Assembly: GCF_001866055.1 (NCBI RefSeq)
Contig: NZ_MLQS01000024.1
Coordinates: 1 to 64,000, forward strand
Length of the DNA stretch: 64,000 bases
Reading direction: 5' to 3'
Origin: Anaerobacillus alkalidiazotrophicus
GTDB taxonomy: Bacteria > Bacillota > Bacilli > Bacillales_H > Anaerobacillaceae
Shown: piece by piece, positions 9,446 through 18,146 of the stretch
Position numbering within the stretch: the stretch's first letter is position 1
Layout of the letters: each line of letters opens with the position of its first letter
Made by a program: the position numbers and the translations under genes
The notes under the pieces: model-generated
Database searches by the model: none
What the model saw: the letters and a program-made list of their open reading frames with translations, nothing else
What the model was told of the DNA's origin: nothing

Positions 9446-9605
9446 AAGAAAAGCGCAAGGCGCCCGCCTATTGGCGACAAACACTGGAAGGTCGTCAAGA
9501 AGCGGTCTGCTCTTTGACCGCAATTGACGATCTGAAGTGTTCGAGCCGATGGCACCTGGAGCTAGACAGTTTCCAAGTAAGGAATTTTATACTTTCTTAC
9601 ATTGT
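9446..9605 (+). repeat. Repeat B, short copy (B2)
   Basis: It starts gaaaagcgcaaggcgcc and ends cacctggagctagacag, plus the tail tttccaagtaaggaatttta that recurs at several B copies. The interior holds a gtcgtcaa.../ttgacgat stem around gcggtctgctctttgaccgc. It has the same layout as the first half of B1. Confidence 0.82.
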
Positions 9606-9663
9606 TAAATACGACTTTATCCCATTCATAAAGTGGCGATTCCCTTGCTAATGAAAATGAGCT

Positions 9664-10299
9664 TTATTTCTTAGGCTTAATTTTGTAAAAACAATGAGGT
9701 TCAGAATCAACAGCCATACAAATCTCACAATCTACTTGGTCAGTTCCTAGTAATTCTTGAAATAAGGATAGTTCACAACTACATGCTATAGGGTATTCTT
9801 TTGCAATTTCAGATATTGGACAATTATATTCTTTAAAGATATAACTACCCTCTGCATCTTTATCTAGTTCTACCATATAGCCATGTTCATTTTGTAAGCG
9901 CGCTAGTTCTGTAATTTTTTCATCTAAAGTTAGTTCATCGGTAATTCTTGAGCCGTATTTTCCTTTTAAACGCTCTTTACGACGTTCAAACAATTGTTGA
10001 ACCATTTCTTTCCCACTTAAGTCTTCAATGTCCCTAAGTAAATCAACCGTTAGTGTCGCATAATTTCTTGGGAACATTTCTTGGCCTGTTTTTGTTAGAA
10101 AATAGACATTAGTTGGTCGTCCCATTGCCTGACGAACTAGAGTGGTTGCAATTATATTATCACGTTCTAATGTATTTAAATGTCGTCTAACAGCCATTTC
10201 TGTAATCTCAAGGTGATTAGCCATTTCAGAAACTGTCAGCTGTTTATTAACCTTTAGTAAGCTTAAAATTTGATCTCTTGTAGAAACTTGATTCCCCAT
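9664..10299 (-). CDS. SufR-like HTH regulator with C-terminal cysteine cluster
   Basis: A 211-residue DNA-binding regulator. Residues 1-75 form a winged helix (STRDQILSLLKVNKQLTVSEMAN..., recognition helix AVRRHLNTLERD). The C-terminal part carries cysteines in YNCPISEI, PIACSCELSLFQELLG, VDCEICMAV and EPHCFYKI. This architecture is that of SufR-type regulators, where such cysteines bind an iron-sulfur cluster. An Fe-S sensing role is therefore plausible, but it is inferred; DeoR/ArsR-like members with zinc are alternatives. A ribosome site AAAGGATGG precedes the ATG. It lies next to yutE and is not adjacent to suf, although a complete suf operon is in this window. Confidence 0.7.
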   Translation of the reverse strand: MGNQVSTRDQILSLLKVNKQLTVSEMANHLEITEMAVRRHLNTLERDNIIATTLVRQAMGRPTNVYFLTKTGQEMFPRNYATLTVDLLRDIEDLSGKEMVQQLFERRKERLKGKYGSRITDELTLDEKITELARLQNEHGYMVELDKDAEGSYIFKEYNCPISEIAKEYPIACSCELSLFQELLGTDQVDCEICMAVDSEPHCFYKIKPKK

Positions 10300-10407
10300 G
10301 TCTACACCATCCTTTCTTTTAATTTTAAAGGAAGGCTTTACGTATGTAAATTAAACAACAAAATTGTTTAAAAATATACATAATTACGAACCGATTATGG
10401 AAGATAT

Positions 10408-10857
10408 CTACATTCCTTCATCTGGTTTAAACGCGGTTACATGCCCTAGTTCATTTTTTAGGTACTCTTGAACAGAGGAAGAAAAGTTATTCAGGCACTC
10501 AATATTAGTTAAAAACACTCGATCCAGCTCTTCGTGATCGACGTTTGTATAATCGCGAACAACCATTTTTCTTAAAGTAATCACATTCTTAAGTCCACCT
10601 GCATTATTTTCACTAACCACTTTTTCATCTAAAAGGATAGCGATAATATCCTCATAACTACCAGGGTCTCTCATAATAAACCCATCAATTATCGCATTTC
10701 CAACATCTAGGATTGACTCGATTATAATATGTACGATTCTTTCTAATAACAATTTGTCCGTAAACGTCGTCCATTCGTTTTTACTCTTATAAAAATTTAG
10801 GTATTCATTCAATAACGATAGCTTTTCTTCAATTGCCTTACGATCAACAAAATACAT
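10408..10857 (-). CDS. yutE: YutE, DUF86 (HepT-like) protein
   Basis: A 149-residue helical protein of the DUF86/HepT-like family, very similar in sequence to YutE of B. subtilis (ILDVGNAIIDGFIMRDPGSYEDI, residues about 48-70). Classical HepT toxins have a catalytic RX4HXY motif and an MNT nucleotidyltransferase antitoxin next door. Here the corresponding stretch reads RKMVVRDY, without the histidine, and no MNT gene is adjacent. A housekeeping or inactive role is thus more likely than a toxin. The ATG at 10857 has AGAGGTG 7 nt upstream; the longer ORF to 10911 lacks such a site. Confidence 0.85.
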   Translation of the reverse strand: MYFVDRKAIEEKLSLLNEYLNFYKSKNEWTTFTDKLLLERIVHIIIESILDVGNAIIDGFIMRDPGSYEDIIAILLDEKVVSENNAGGLKNVITLRKMVVRDYTNVDHEELDRVFLTNIECLNNFSSSVQEYLKNELGHVTAFKPDEGM

Positions 10858-11064
10858 AGAATTCACCTCTTTAGGGAAATTTATTCTAAAATATAGTATA
10901 ACATAATGCATCTTCGCTTTTTTTGATTTAGTGTTTAATATTGATTGTCATTTTGTTATACTTTAAAACAGTGAAACTTTGCATAAGGTTACGATTTCGT
11001 TATATTTGTACCAATAATAAATTCTTATGTAAAAATTATAGAGTGTAATGGAGGAATTATAAAG

Positions 11065-12033
11065 GTGGAACGTGAATTAGCGTTAGAAATTGTTCGTGTA
11101 ACAGAAGCAGCTGCATTGGCGTGTGCACAATGGATGGGTCGAGGATTGAAAAATGAGGCTGATAATGCAGCAACAAGTGCAATGCGCGCAATGTTTGAAT
11201 CTGTAAATATGCAAGGTACGGTGGTAATCGGTGAAGGTGAACTAGACGAAGCACCGATGTTATATATAGGCGAAGAATTAGGAAATGGAAACGGCCCTAA
11301 AGTAGATATTGCTGTTGATCCTCTAGAGGGTACAAGCATCGTTGCCAAAGGACATCCTGATGCTATGGCAGTAGTCGCTGTTGCCGATCGCGGTTGTTTA
11401 CTTCATGCTCCTGACATGTATATGGAGAAAATGGCAGTTGGCCCGAAAGCAGCTGGGCTTGTTCGTTTAGACGATCCTATTGAAAAGACTATTGATATTA
11501 TTGCAAAAATGACAAATAAACGAGTTCATGACGTAACAATCATTATTCAAGAACGTGAACGTCATGAGGAAATCATTGAAAGAATTAGAAAAAAGGGTGC
11601 GCGCGTTAAACTTTTTGGGGACGGCGATGTTGGAGCTGCAATAGCTACAGCCCTACCTCATACAGGTATTGATTTATTTATTGGTATCGGTGGTGCCCCA
11701 GAAGGAGTCATTTCTGCTGCAGCACTAAAAGCACTTGGTGGAGATATGCAAGCAAGATTGGTTCCAATGAATGATGAAGAAGTCGCTCGTTGTAAACGAA
11801 TGGGCCTAGAAGATCCAAGCCAAATATTACAGCTAAATGATTTAGTTCGTGGCGATGATGCAATTTTCGCTGCAACTGGTGTAACTTCCGGTGAACTGCT
11901 TCACGGTGTACGTTTCCTAGGTGGCGACCTAGTTGAAACAGATTCAATTGTCATGCGTGCAAAAACCGGGACTGTTCGTTATATAAAAGCTCATCATCAT
12001 TTAGAAAATAAACCACATTTAGTATTTGAGTAA
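11065..12033 (+). CDS. glpX: Class II fructose-1,6-bisphosphatase (GlpX family)
   Basis: It hydrolyses fructose 1,6-bisphosphate to fructose 6-phosphate in gluconeogenesis. The 322-residue protein carries the family metal and substrate motifs: [12 protein letters not shown] (about 31-42), [12 protein letters not shown] (about 55-66), [12 protein letters not shown] (about 78-89) and [20 protein letters not shown] (about 209-228). The start is GTG, with GGAGG 12 nt upstream. In B. subtilis the glpX gene lies elsewhere (ywjI, near rho), so this copy in the yut region may be a second paralogue. A terminator follows directly. Confidence 0.92.
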   Translation: MERELALEIVRVTEAAALACAQWMGRGLKNEADNAATSAMRAMFESVNMQGTVVIGEGELDEAPMLYIGEELGNGNGPKVDIAVDPLEGTSIVAKGHPDAMAVVAVADRGCLLHAPDMYMEKMAVGPKAAGLVRLDDPIEKTIDIIAKMTNKRVHDVTIIIQERERHEEIIERIRKKGARVKLFGDGDVGAAIATALPHTGIDLFIGIGGAPEGVISAAALKALGGDMQARLVPMNDEEVARCKRMGLEDPSQILQLNDLVRGDDAIFAATGVTSGELLHGVRFLGGDLVETDSIVMRAKTGTVRYIKAHHHLENKPHLVFE

Positions 12034-12040
12034 AAATGCA

Positions 12041-12075
12041 AAGAAATTGGCTATTAAGGTCAATTTCTTTTTTTA
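12041..12075 (+). terminator. Rho-independent terminator of glpX
   Basis: The arms aagaaattggc and gtcaatttctt (12041-12070) pair, then ttttttta. It starts 8 nt after the glpX stop. Confidence 0.85.
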
Positions 12076-12126
12076 TTGTGAAATTTAAGATATGATCATA
12101 CTAACATTAAAAAGAGGTGAGACTTC

Positions 12127-12393
12127 ATGGCAGATCGCTTTTATCTTTACGACGAGAGTGAACAAACGAAAACACGATTTGTAAGTTTTATGGGGGAAAA
12201 TCAACGCTTTGATATCGCCATAATGTCTACAACCAGGTACTACGGAAAGCAGCTTGTATTAGATGTACAATCAAACAGGTTTGCTATTATCGGAATTGAT
12301 GACCTTGAGGAACCAGGATACATTGAACATGCATTTCACTTAGACGAAAAAGACGCTGATGAACTTCGAAGTTTTTTGTACGAGATAGTTTAA
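12127..12393 (+). CDS. DUF3055 (SAV0927-type) protein
   Basis: An 88-residue conserved Firmicutes protein. The pattern FYLYDESEQTKTRFVSFMGE (about 5-24), then YYGKQLVLDVQSNRFAIIG and a Glu/Asp-rich tail ending DELRSFLYEIV, fits the DUF3055 family. No catalytic motif is seen and the function is unknown. AAAGAGGTGAG precedes the ATG. It is monocistronic, between two terminators. Confidence 0.75.
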   Translation: MADRFYLYDESEQTKTRFVSFMGENQRFDIAIMSTTRYYGKQLVLDVQSNRFAIIGIDDLEEPGYIEHAFHLDEKDADELRSFLYEIV

Positions 12394-12439
12394 AAAATAA
12401 TTCTAAGTTCACTTAGACTAGACCGACTGATTGTAAAAC

Positions 12440-12470
12440 AAAAGCACATCCCATTTAGGAATGTGCTTTC
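12440..12470. terminator. Bidirectional terminator between DUF3055 gene and yutD
   Basis: The stem aaagcacatcc/gaatgtgcttt lies in the gap between convergent genes. T-rich DNA follows on the minus strand (cttttgtttt); the plus side is weaker. Confidence 0.7.
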
Positions 12471-12472
12471 TG

Positions 12473-12796
12473 CTATTCACTGACTAATTGTTTATTAGCT
12501 TCTTGTGCTTTTTTTGTATTTACTTTTCGTAATACGAAATAAGGGCAACCAAAGTTGCAATATTCATATAAGTATTCAGGCAACGTACTAATTTTTGAAT
12601 CGTAGGTTGCTTTTCGGTTAGAATCATTAAAAAAACCACGAAGGCGTAACTGACTATAACCCCAATCGCCTACAATATAATCGTATTTATTTAATATATC
12701 ACTGTAACGTGCTTTAAAAGCTTCTTCGTTCCATGCATCTCTTGAATCTTCAATAACTTCAAAGCTAACGCCTTGTACACGAATCATTGCTTTCAC
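12473..12796 (-). CDS. yutD: YutD, DUF1027 protein
   Basis: A 107-residue protein matching YutD (DUF1027/YutD-like): MIRVQGVSFEVIEDSRDAWN at the start, then NKYDYIVGDWGYSQLRLRGFF (about 37-57) and YEYCNFGCPYFVLRK (about 78-92) with a conserved cysteine pair. The function is unknown. It precedes lipA as in B. subtilis and has its own ribosome site and terminator. Confidence 0.9.
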   Translation of the reverse strand: MKAMIRVQGVSFEVIEDSRDAWNEEAFKARYSDILNKYDYIVGDWGYSQLRLRGFFNDSNRKATYDSKISTLPEYLYEYCNFGCPYFVLRKVNTKKAQEANKQLVSE

Positions 12797-12917
12797 CTCG
12801 ATTCCTATATTGCCTCATCTAATGAAGAAATTCAACATAAAAATATAACTTGTACAAATTTTATTAATATATACCTTTTCAGGATTGAAAAATTTTCCTT
12901 CTTACTTTAAAAGTAAA

Positions 12918-12938
12918 GGATTAGGTATGACCTAATCC
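12918..12938 (-). terminator. Terminator overlapping the end of lipA
   Basis: The stem ggattaggt/acctaatcc (12918-12926 with 12930-12938) includes the lipA stop codon and is followed on the minus strand by tttactttt. Confidence 0.65.
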
Positions 12939-13840
12939 TCAGTTACTTTTAATGCTTCTTGTCTTGCTTGAGCTTCGTTTACTTGCTCATCAGCATGGTA
13001 GGATGAGCGTACTAATGGACCACTTTCACAATGACTAAACCCTTTGCTCATTGCAATTTCTTTTAACTCTGCAAACTCTTCAGGGCTCCAATATTTACTA
13101 ATTTTTATATGTCCTTTTGTCGGTTGTAAATATTGACCAATTGTTAAAATATCCACATTATGGGCACGAAGATCATCCATTGTTTCTATAATTTCTTCTT
13201 TCGTTTCTCCAAGGCCTATCATTAAACTAGACTTAGTTGGAATAGTAGGATACATTTCTTTTGCTTTTTTTAATACAAACAGTGAACGATCATATGTAGC
13301 TCTCGCTCTTACTCTTGGTGTTAAACGCCTAACTGTTTCAATATTATGATTAAAAATATTCGGTCGGGCGTCCATTAAAATTTTCAAATTTTCTTCTGAA
13401 CCCATCATATCAGAAGGAAGCACTTCCACTGAACAAAACGGACTTTTACGACGTATAGCACGAACTGTTTCAGCAAATACTTTCGCACCGCCATCTTTTA
13501 AATCATCTCTTGCTACAGCGGTGATAACAACATGTTTTAACCCCATTGTTCTCACAGACTTCGCTACTCTTTCTGGCTCAGCTAGATCTAATTCAGTTGG
13601 AAGACCTGTTTTTACTGCACAAAAGCGGCAAGCTCTCGTACAAACATCTCCTAAGATCATAAATGTTGCTGTTTTGCGCTCAGCCCAACATTCATGAATA
13701 TTAGGACATCGCGCTTCCTCACAAACTGTATGTAGCTTTTCTTCACGCATCATCTTTTTTAACCCTGTATATGAGTCGTTTGTATTCAATTTAATTTTTA
13801 GCCAATCTGGCTTACGTATGTGTTCTTCTTGTTTTGCCAA
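12932..13840 (-). CDS. lipA: Lipoyl synthase
   Basis: This radical SAM enzyme inserts two sulfurs into octanoyl chains to make lipoyl cofactor. The 302-residue protein holds the auxiliary 4Fe-4S motif C-x4-C-x5-C ([12 protein letters not shown], about 40-51), the radical SAM motif C-x3-C-x2-C (CTRACRFC, about 67-74) and the C-terminal RSSYHAD with the Arg-Ser that ligates the auxiliary cluster. The start is a TTG, preceded by GGGAGTG. Its products are needed by GcvH (also in this window) and by 2-oxoacid dehydrogenases. Its [Fe-S] clusters depend on the suf operon nearby. Confidence 0.97.
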   Translation of the reverse strand: MAKQEEHIRKPDWLKIKLNTNDSYTGLKKMMREEKLHTVCEEARCPNIHECWAERKTATFMILGDVCTRACRFCAVKTGLPTELDLAEPERVAKSVRTMGLKHVVITAVARDDLKDGGAKVFAETVRAIRRKSPFCSVEVLPSDMMGSEENLKILMDARPNIFNHNIETVRRLTPRVRARATYDRSLFVLKKAKEMYPTIPTKSSLMIGLGETKEEIIETMDDLRAHNVDILTIGQYLQPTKGHIKISKYWSPEEFAELKEIAMSKGFSHCESGPLVRSSYHADEQVNEAQARQEALKVTED

Positions 13841-14139
13841 GTCTTTTCACTCCCACTCCGAGGCTATAAGCTCTAGTAACAGTAACATTTTTTCTTTTTT
13901 AACTTTAACACGAAACGATAAAAATCACAAAAATGTTGCTCAGTCATTATTGGTATTATTTAGCATATATTATTTTCTCTCTTTTCTACAAACTATAGTT
14001 ATGAGCTGATCAAGAAAGTTTGGCTTATTAACCTACATAAAGTACTTTCACTAAAGATCTCCCTTAAAGGGATTCAGAAGAAAGTCATATTCTTTAGTTA
14101 AAGTTAACTTTCTTTAATCTCAAGAAAGGAGCTAGTTAG

Positions 14140-15147
14140 ATGAAACGTTCACTATTTATCATAATTAGTTTATTGATTACAGTAACCTATCTTCCTTTAC
14201 CTGCGTATGCAAATGAAAAAACTCAGCTCACCTACGAAGAACGACAAGAGCAACGTATGGATTTATATCAAAAAATGGAAACTTTAACAAATGTTCCATG
14301 GTATTATTTAGCAGCTGCAGACTCCTTTGAGCGAGGTTTGCGCCGTGCAAGGAGAGATTTACCTAGAGAAGAAGGAGCTATAGCAATTTACTACTCACCA
14401 CAAAAATGGGTAGGACCACTTAACCCAGATCTAGAGGATAATAATCCACTTTCCATTAGTATGTTCGGTGGTGTAGGATTAGATGGAGACGGCGATGGAT
14501 TAGCCGATATTAATAATGACGAAGACGTGCTCTATACATTTTCCAGACATTTGGAGTCCTTTGGCTATGATGAAGAAAATATCCGTATAGGTTTATGGGA
14601 ATTTTACAAGCGAGAAAAATCTTTACAGCTAATTATGGGGCACGCAAAAGTTTATGAGACTTTTAATACAATTTCCTTAAGCAAAAATGCATTTCCACTT
14701 CCTCTCCACTTTAACTATAGTTATAAAAACACATGGGGTGATGCCCGTGGTTGGGGTGGCAGAAGGATTCATGAGGGCACAGACATTTTTGCGGGTTACG
14801 GAACACCTGTTAGAGCAACTACTTATGGAATCGTAGAACTAAAAGGATGGAATAAATATGGTGGTTGGCGTATCGGGATAAGAGATCTAGATAATATCTA
14901 CCACTACTTCGCACACTTAAGTGGGTTTGAAAAAGGGATTGAAGAGGGACTAGTAGTAGAGCCAGGAACTGTACTTGGATACGTGGGTAGCTCAGGTTAC
15001 GGAAAACCCGGAACTCAAGGGAAATTCCCACCACACTTACATTACGGTATGTATCGAGACAATGGTTTTACAGAATGGTCTTTTGACCCGTTTCCTTCAT
15101 TAAAAAACTGGGAGAAAAAAGATAGAGCAGCGAAACGAAAGAGGTAA
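14140..15147 (+). CDS. lytH: L-Ala-D-Glu endopeptidase LytH (M23 family)
   Basis: A secreted 335-residue peptidase that trims peptide side chains in spore cortex maturation in B. subtilis (YunA/LytH). It has a signal peptide (MKRSLFIIISLLITVTYLP..., cleavage near AYA-NE) and a C-terminal M23 domain with zinc/catalytic motifs HEGTDIFA (about 212-219), HYFAHL (about 256) and HLHYGM (about 302). AAAGGAG lies 8 nt before the ATG. Upstream is a weak sigma-K-like CATATTCTT and a perfect palindrome aaagttaacttt (14100-14111). Sigma-K control is known for the family and only weakly supported here. Confidence 0.92.
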   Translation: MKRSLFIIISLLITVTYLPLPAYANEKTQLTYEERQEQRMDLYQKMETLTNVPWYYLAAADSFERGLRRARRDLPREEGAIAIYYSPQKWVGPLNPDLEDNNPLSISMFGGVGLDGDGDGLADINNDEDVLYTFSRHLESFGYDEENIRIGLWEFYKREKSLQLIMGHAKVYETFNTISLSKNAFPLPLHFNYSYKNTWGDARGWGGRRIHEGTDIFAGYGTPVRATTYGIVELKGWNKYGGWRIGIRDLDNIYHYFAHLSGFEKGIEEGLVVEPGTVLGYVGSSGYGKPGTQGKFPPHLHYGMYRDNGFTEWSFDPFPSLKNWEKKDRAAKRKR

Positions 15148-15305
15148 TTTTAAAAGCTTAAAACCCCAGGGATTTGATGCACAGCTAGCTTAGCTAATTG
15201 GATTGGTTGGGCAAGAACTCACATTAGGGATGTTTTTTTAAAAACCAGTTTATCTACTCCTAGAGTAATAAGTGATGAATTAACTTACGGATAGTAAAAC
15301 TTTCG

Positions 15306-15482
15306 CGGACAGAGGATCCGTTATTTCTAAGAATTCACCACTTTGTAGCTTTTTTTGGACATGAGTTCCGTTATTTTCATAAAATCACAAGAAAATTAAG
15401 CATTTACTATCAAATAACGGAACTGTGGTCCGTAAATTTTGAAAAATGACTCTTTTTTTAGAAATAACGGAACCACAGTCCA
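15306..15482. repeat. Repeat D, copy 1: four spaced GGAC-N6-TCCGTTATTT motifs
   Basis: There are two forward motifs (near 15307 and 15357) and two inverted motifs (near 15412 and 15463), spaced about 50, 55 and 51 bp. The constant parts are GGAC and TCCGTTATTT, and the six central bases differ in every unit. The whole is a 177-bp dyad. The 15148-15590 region around it holds no credible gene. Confidence 0.85.
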
Positions 15483-15597
15483 TTTAAATATAATGCATAA
15501 CTAATGCACAAGCTTGTGGTCACGAGCAGCTGCTCAAATCCGTCTCAAAAGGTTTTAAAGTGTCCTTTACGATACCATAGATGAGTTATTTTATATA

Positions 15598-15848
15598 AGA
15601 AAAGTTCAAGCGCCTTGTTCACGAGCGATAGGCACTGGAAGGCCTTTTCGGAAGCCGCTCTTTGGCTTCCCCGTGCTTCTGCGTCTACTAGTAAAGCTCT
15701 GAGGTAGGCTTCCTCGAAGCAAAGCTACATGGAGATATTCAGTGGAGTATTTCATGTAGTAATTGAAGTCAGTTACTTGCCTGAAGTGACCGAGCTCGTA
15801 GGCTGCTTGCGCTTGACAGTTTCCAAGTTAGAAATTTATAAATTCTGA
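15598..15848 (+). repeat. Repeat B, long copy (B3)
   Basis: It starts gaaaagttcaagcgccttg, runs through cttctgcgtctact and gaagcaaagctacatgg, and ends gaccgagctcgtaggctgc...gacagtttccaagttag. The end abuts the terminator at 15859. The ends are complementary over GCGCC/GGC and ACGAGC/GCTCGT. Confidence 0.82.
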
Positions 15849-15858
15849 TTATATAAAA

Positions 15859-15887
15859 AAACTGCACCACCAATTGGGGGTGCAGTT
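15859..15887 (-). terminator. Rho-independent terminator of the NSS transporter operon
   Basis: The stem aactgcaccacc/gggggtgcagtt is followed on the minus strand by ttttttatata. It lies 45 bp beyond the metS-type stop. Confidence 0.85.
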
Positions 15888-15931
15888 CAAATCCATGCGT
15901 TTTTCAAATACTAGTAACCATAAACCAATAT

Positions 15932-16036
15932 TTATTTTTGTTTAGAAACCTTCACTGCATTAAAAATACTCGCTCCAAGTCCGCCCCAAATAACAATCAT
16001 ACCGATAAACATCATAACAATGGCACTTCCACTCAT
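15932..16036 (-). CDS. MetS-type small subunit of NSS amino-acid transporter
   Basis: A 34-residue membrane peptide, too short for usual ORF cut-offs: MSGSAIVMMFIGMIVIWGGL at the start, then ASIFNAVKVSKQK. It has one transmembrane helix (residues 4-26) and a basic tail. It matches the methionine/alanine import small-subunit family; MetS is required with MetP for methionine/alanine uptake in Corynebacterium. Its ATG overlaps the stop codon of the large-subunit gene (TAATG), which gives strong translational coupling. Confidence 0.85.
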   Translation of the reverse strand: MSGSAIVMMFIGMIVIWGGLGASIFNAVKVSKQK

Positions 16037-17556
16037 TATTCATTTCCTCCTTTTCCTTCTGAAGAAGTAGGTAATTCTAAATCTTTTTCTCCCCATTTTA
16101 AAGAAGCAAAGACAATTCCTAAAACAATCGCTCCAATTGCAACTGCCCAACCTGAGAAGAATAGGAATGAAGTTGGATAACCTTCGTAATTTTCTTTAAT
16201 ATTATCGATCAAGTTCATTACAAACATGTAACCTAATACGATTGGTGTGATTACTCCTAAGCAAAATCTCCACCATAAGCCAGTTCTAAGATCCGACGTT
16301 GCATTCGCATGATCTTGAAGTGGTTTAAGGTTCTTTAAAAACCAAGAAACTGTAATAACTGATACAAGTCCTGCTAAAGCAACCCCAAACTGATTGATAA
16401 AATAATCAGCTGCATCTAGTAAAAATAAACCACCTTGTGTTGCAAATAGGAATGATATAAGCGCTGATAATCCACCACCTATACCTACAGCCTTCTTACG
16501 AGACACTTTGAACTTATCTTGAAATCCTGCAATAAATGTTTCAACAACAGAAATTAATGAAGATAAACCTGCAAATACTAATGAGCCGAAGAATAAAACA
16601 CCAAACAACCCATTAAACCCTGGAAATGAGTTTAAAATTTGCGGGAAAACAACAAACGCTAAACCAATTCCAGCAGTTGCAACCTCATCTACTCCAACAC
16701 CAGCTTGTGTTGCCATAAAACCTAATGCAGCAAACACACCAAAACCTGCTAATAATTCAACACTTGAATTACTAAAACCTGCGATAAAGGCATTGTTATT
16801 AATGTCAGCTTTTTTAGGTAAATAACTTGAATAAGTAATCATAATCGCAAATCCGATAGATAAACTATAGAATATTTGTCCGTATGCCGCTACCCAAACT
16901 CCTGGAGACATAATTTCACTCCAGTCTGGCTTAAAGAGTGTTTCTAATCCAAGTGCAGCTCCTTCTAATGTAAGAGCACGAATAACGATAAGTAAAAACA
17001 TAATCATTAATGTAGGAATAAAAACACGGTTTGCAACCTCAATTCCCTTTTTTACCCCTTTAAATAAAACACCTAATGTAACGACCCAAACGATTAATAA
17101 TGGAATAAATACTGACGGAACAACACTCCCAATCTGTCCTGGTGCTTCGGCCAAATTTAAGAAATCACCAAATAAAAATCCACCAGTATCTTCTCCCCAT
17201 TTTAGACCAACTGCAAAGTACGTGTAAGCTAACGCCCATGCAATAATAACTGCATAGTATGTCGAAATGACGAATGAAATGGCCACTTGCCACCAACCAA
17301 TCCATTCTGTTTTCTTGTTCATACGAGCAAATGTAAGTGGTGCCGAACCACGATATTTATGACCCATTGTAAATTCCATGATGAGAAGTGGGATACCCGC
17401 AGTTAAAAGTGCAAATAGGTAAGGAATAAAAAATGCTCCTCCACCATTATCATAAGCTACATACGGGAAACGCCAAATATTTCCTAAACCTACAGCGGAA
17501 CCAACAGCTGCTAAAATAAACCCAGCCCTTGTACCCCATTGTTCACGACCTTCCAT
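16036..17556 (-). CDS. NSS-family Na+-dependent amino-acid transporter (MetP-like)
   Basis: A 506-residue inner-membrane symporter of the neurotransmitter:sodium symporter family with about 12 helices. The signature GSAVGLGNIWRFPYVAYDNGGGAF spans about residues 19-42, where Na+ and substrate are bound by the unwound TM1. The coupled MetS-like peptide downstream points to methionine/alanine import. AAGGTGG precedes the ATG. The final helix is followed by a charged tail, EKDLELPTSSEGKGGNE. Confidence 0.93.
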   Translation of the reverse strand: MEGREQWGTRAGFILAAVGSAVGLGNIWRFPYVAYDNGGGAFFIPYLFALLTAGIPLLIMEFTMGHKYRGSAPLTFARMNKKTEWIGWWQVAISFVISTYYAVIIAWALAYTYFAVGLKWGEDTGGFLFGDFLNLAEAPGQIGSVVPSVFIPLLIVWVVTLGVLFKGVKKGIEVANRVFIPTLMIMFLLIVIRALTLEGAALGLETLFKPDWSEIMSPGVWVAAYGQIFYSLSIGFAIMITYSSYLPKKADINNNAFIAGFSNSSVELLAGFGVFAALGFMATQAGVGVDEVATAGIGLAFVVFPQILNSFPGFNGLFGVLFFGSLVFAGLSSLISVVETFIAGFQDKFKVSRKKAVGIGGGLSALISFLFATQGGLFLLDAADYFINQFGVALAGLVSVITVSWFLKNLKPLQDHANATSDLRTGLWWRFCLGVITPIVLGYMFVMNLIDNIKENYEGYPTSFLFFSGWAVAIGAIVLGIVFASLKWGEKDLELPTSSEGKGGNE

Positions 17557-17844
17557 TTTACTACCACCTTTTCTTTTTGTGTAATATAATTTGTTATATT
17601 CCGAAAATTATAACCACCCTGTTAATAACATTTAGAAAATGAGTTCAATTACCAATTATTAGTTACAATATTCAGATTATTTATTATTTTTTTATTTTAT
17701 TATTATCACTTTAATTTGTCAAAGAATATTTTTTCAAAATATTATATTAATTGACATTTTTCATTTATATTCGAAGTTTTTTTCAAAAAATACCACTTAA
17801 AAAAGATACTAAAGTTGAAACATGAAAGAGGGTGTAGAAATTCA

Positions 17845-18003
17845 GGAGATTGCTCACAAATGCTTGAACTCACATGTTTTCTTCCGGATCGTTCATATCC
17901 ATGAACGGCGAACAATTCCTTTGGATCGCGCATATTTTTCATGAATCGTTCACATTTCCACAGATCGTGCATATTTTTCACGAATCGTTCACAAATCAAG
18001 AAA
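17845..18003. repeat. Repeat F: phased ATCGTTCAC/ATCGCGCA array
   Basis: ATCG[TC]KCA motifs begin at 17888, 17925, 17945, 17964 and 17984, a spacing of 37, 20, 19 and 20 bp. A nearly repeated 39-bp unit (atcgcgcatatttttcatga + atcgttcacatttccacag) occurs twice. A related remnant, gaatcgttcacgtacc, lies near 62378. The remaining DNA of 17557-18107 is AT-rich. Long ORFs across it on both strands have no ribosome site and are rejected. Confidence 0.75.
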
Positions 18004-18107
18004 AGCTTCACAATCCTCCTGCTTCCATGCCAAATTTGCTTTTCGCACCTATCTTCCTGGTTACACGCAGAAATCACCTTCACAACATTAATCCTCATTA
18101 CAGAATA

Positions 18108-18138
18108 AGCCCAAGTACTTACCATTAGTACTTGGGCT
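18108..18138 (-). terminator. Terminator downstream of the NhaC-family gene
   Basis: The perfect stem agcccaagtact/agtacttgggct is followed by ttattctg on the minus strand. The stem is strong but the T-tract is weak. Confidence 0.6.
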
Positions 18139-18146
18139 GTTAAACA

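Noticed and set aside
9436..9651. 71-residue plus-strand ORF next to the SufR-like gene
   Set aside because: Its codons are repeat B2 sequence; other copies of the repeat do not preserve the frame.
11025..11348. Minus-strand ORFs (107 and 65 residues) opposite glpX
   Set aside because: They are antisense shadows of a well-supported GlpX gene, with no start signals.
17742..18128. 127-residue minus-strand and 84-residue plus-strand ORFs over repeat F
   Set aside because: Both are created by the short repeats, have no Shine-Dalgarno site, and overlap each other fully.
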